Source: Coriobacteriales bacterium
GTDB taxonomy: Bacteria > Actinomycetota > Coriobacteriia > Coriobacteriales > UBA8131
DNA length: 7,252 nt
Assembly: GCA_031286975.1 (NCBI GenBank)
Contig: JAITTM010000033.1
Span: 1-7,252, forward strand
Direction: 5' to 3'
The notes under the pieces are model-generated. The model saw only the letters and a program-made list of their open reading frames with translations, ran no database searches and was not told the DNA's origin. Shown piece by piece: positions 7,070 through 7,252 of this stretch; position 1 is the stretch's first letter; each line of letters opens with the position of its first letter. Made by a program: the position numbers and the translations under genes.

Positions 7070-7136
7070 GCACTGGCGCAGGCTACCAGAGCACTGGCGC
7101 AACGCTGGCACATGCCAGCGTATGCAGGCGCAGGCT
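7070..7136 (+). repeat. Cluster of short direct repeats downstream of the FAD reductase
   Basis: GCACTGGCGCA occurs at 7070-7080 and 7091-7101, with a 21-bp period. GGCGCAGGCT occurs at 7075-7084 and 7127-7136. The repeats begin right after the stop codon and surround an inverted repeat. No open frame here looks like a gene. Confidence 0.7.
7102..7121. repeat. 9-bp inverted repeat with 2-base centre
   Basis: ACGCTGGCA (7102-7110) is the exact reverse complement of TGCCAGCGT (7113-7121), separated by CA. As RNA it would fold as an 8-bp stem with a 4-base loop. It may be part of the mRNA 3' end or a protein-binding site. It has no T tract and is not a terminator by itself. Confidence 0.65.
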
Positions 7137-7162
7137 GCCGCTTCAACGGCACAGCGCCCCTT

Positions 7163-7206
7163 GCAACTGTGGCTCCCTCGGGGGGTTTCGAGGGAGCCAC
7201 GGTTGC
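7163..7206 (+). terminator. Long hairpin, probable terminator of the FAD reductase transcript
   Basis: GTGGCTCCCTCG (7169-7180) pairs exactly with 7189-7200 across the loop GGGGGTTT. The pairing extends outward through GCAAC/GTTGC with one T-G wobble, giving an 18-bp stem (7163-7180 with 7189-7206) about 95 bases after the stop. The following GTTCCCTTGT is only moderately T-rich, so termination may be inefficient or the hairpin may protect the 3' end. It could also insulate the promoter just beyond it. Confidence 0.65.
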
Positions 7207-7212
7207 GTTCCC

Positions 7213-7241
7213 TTGTCGTGCGTCTTTGGTTTCGTTACAAT
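7213..7241 (+). promoter_or_regulatory. Sigma70-like promoter for a gene beyond the right edge
   Basis: TTGTCG (7213-7218) matches the -35 consensus at 4 of 6 positions. TACAAT (7236-7241) matches the -10 at 5 of 6. The spacer is exactly 17 bases. Transcription would begin near 7248 and run out of the window. It starts just after the long hairpin, as expected for a new rightward unit. Confidence 0.55.
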
Positions 7242-7252
7242 CATGCGACTTT

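Noticed and set aside
7070..7136. Direct repeats as a CRISPR array
   Set aside because: Units are only 10-11 bases, two copies each, with irregular spacing and no cas genes.
6451..7200. 249-residue minus-strand open frame opposite the FAD reductase
   Set aside because: It mirrors a well-supported gene in GC-rich DNA, where antisense frames stay open by codon bias. It starts inside the terminator hairpin.

Overview
The window looks like chromosome from a GC-rich anaerobic actinobacterium of the Coriobacteriia, most likely Eggerthellaceae. This is an inference from gene types. The right half pairs a membrane-embedded LuxR-type regulator with a divergent, Tat-exported, FAD-dependent reductase of the flavocytochrome c/fumarate reductase superfamily, a pairing expanded in Eggerthella, Gordonibacter, Slackia, Adlercreutzia and relatives. 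No rRNA or other taxonomic marker is present, so genus is not assigned.

Layout. (1) 10-3057, + strand: the helicase-nuclease (Res) subunit of a Type III restriction-modification system. It has complete helicase motifs and an intact C-terminal PD-(D/E)XK nuclease, but its extreme N-terminus looks damaged or truncated at the window edge. The partner methyltransferase (Mod) is not in the window and would be expected upstream. (2) 3058-3291: a 234-bp gap between convergent genes, with no convincing gene. DNA left of about 3250 is visibly more AT-rich than everything to the right, so the restriction gene probably belongs to an acquired defence module ending here. (3) 3292-5097, - strand: a 12-TM LuxR-family regulator that carries two consecutive LuxR-type HTH domains at its C-terminus. 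(4) 5098-5304: the divergent control region, with three short perfect palindromes and a plausible -10 box. (5) 5305-7068, + strand: a Tat-dependent, probably lipid-anchored FAD reductase. (6) 7069-7252: a repeat-rich trailer with a 9-bp inverted repeat, an 18-bp-stem hairpin and a good sigma70-like promoter firing out of the right edge.

How the parts may work together. The regulator probably senses a small molecule or membrane state through its 12-TM domain and controls the neighbouring reductase. The reductase would act outside the membrane, taking electrons from a separately encoded quinol or cytochrome partner (it has no haem-binding motif of its own) to reduce an unidentified organic acceptor. 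The Type III Res gene is functionally unrelated and is a neighbour by insertion. I see no complete new multi-gene system. The most unusual element is the tandem-HTH regulator and its reductase target.
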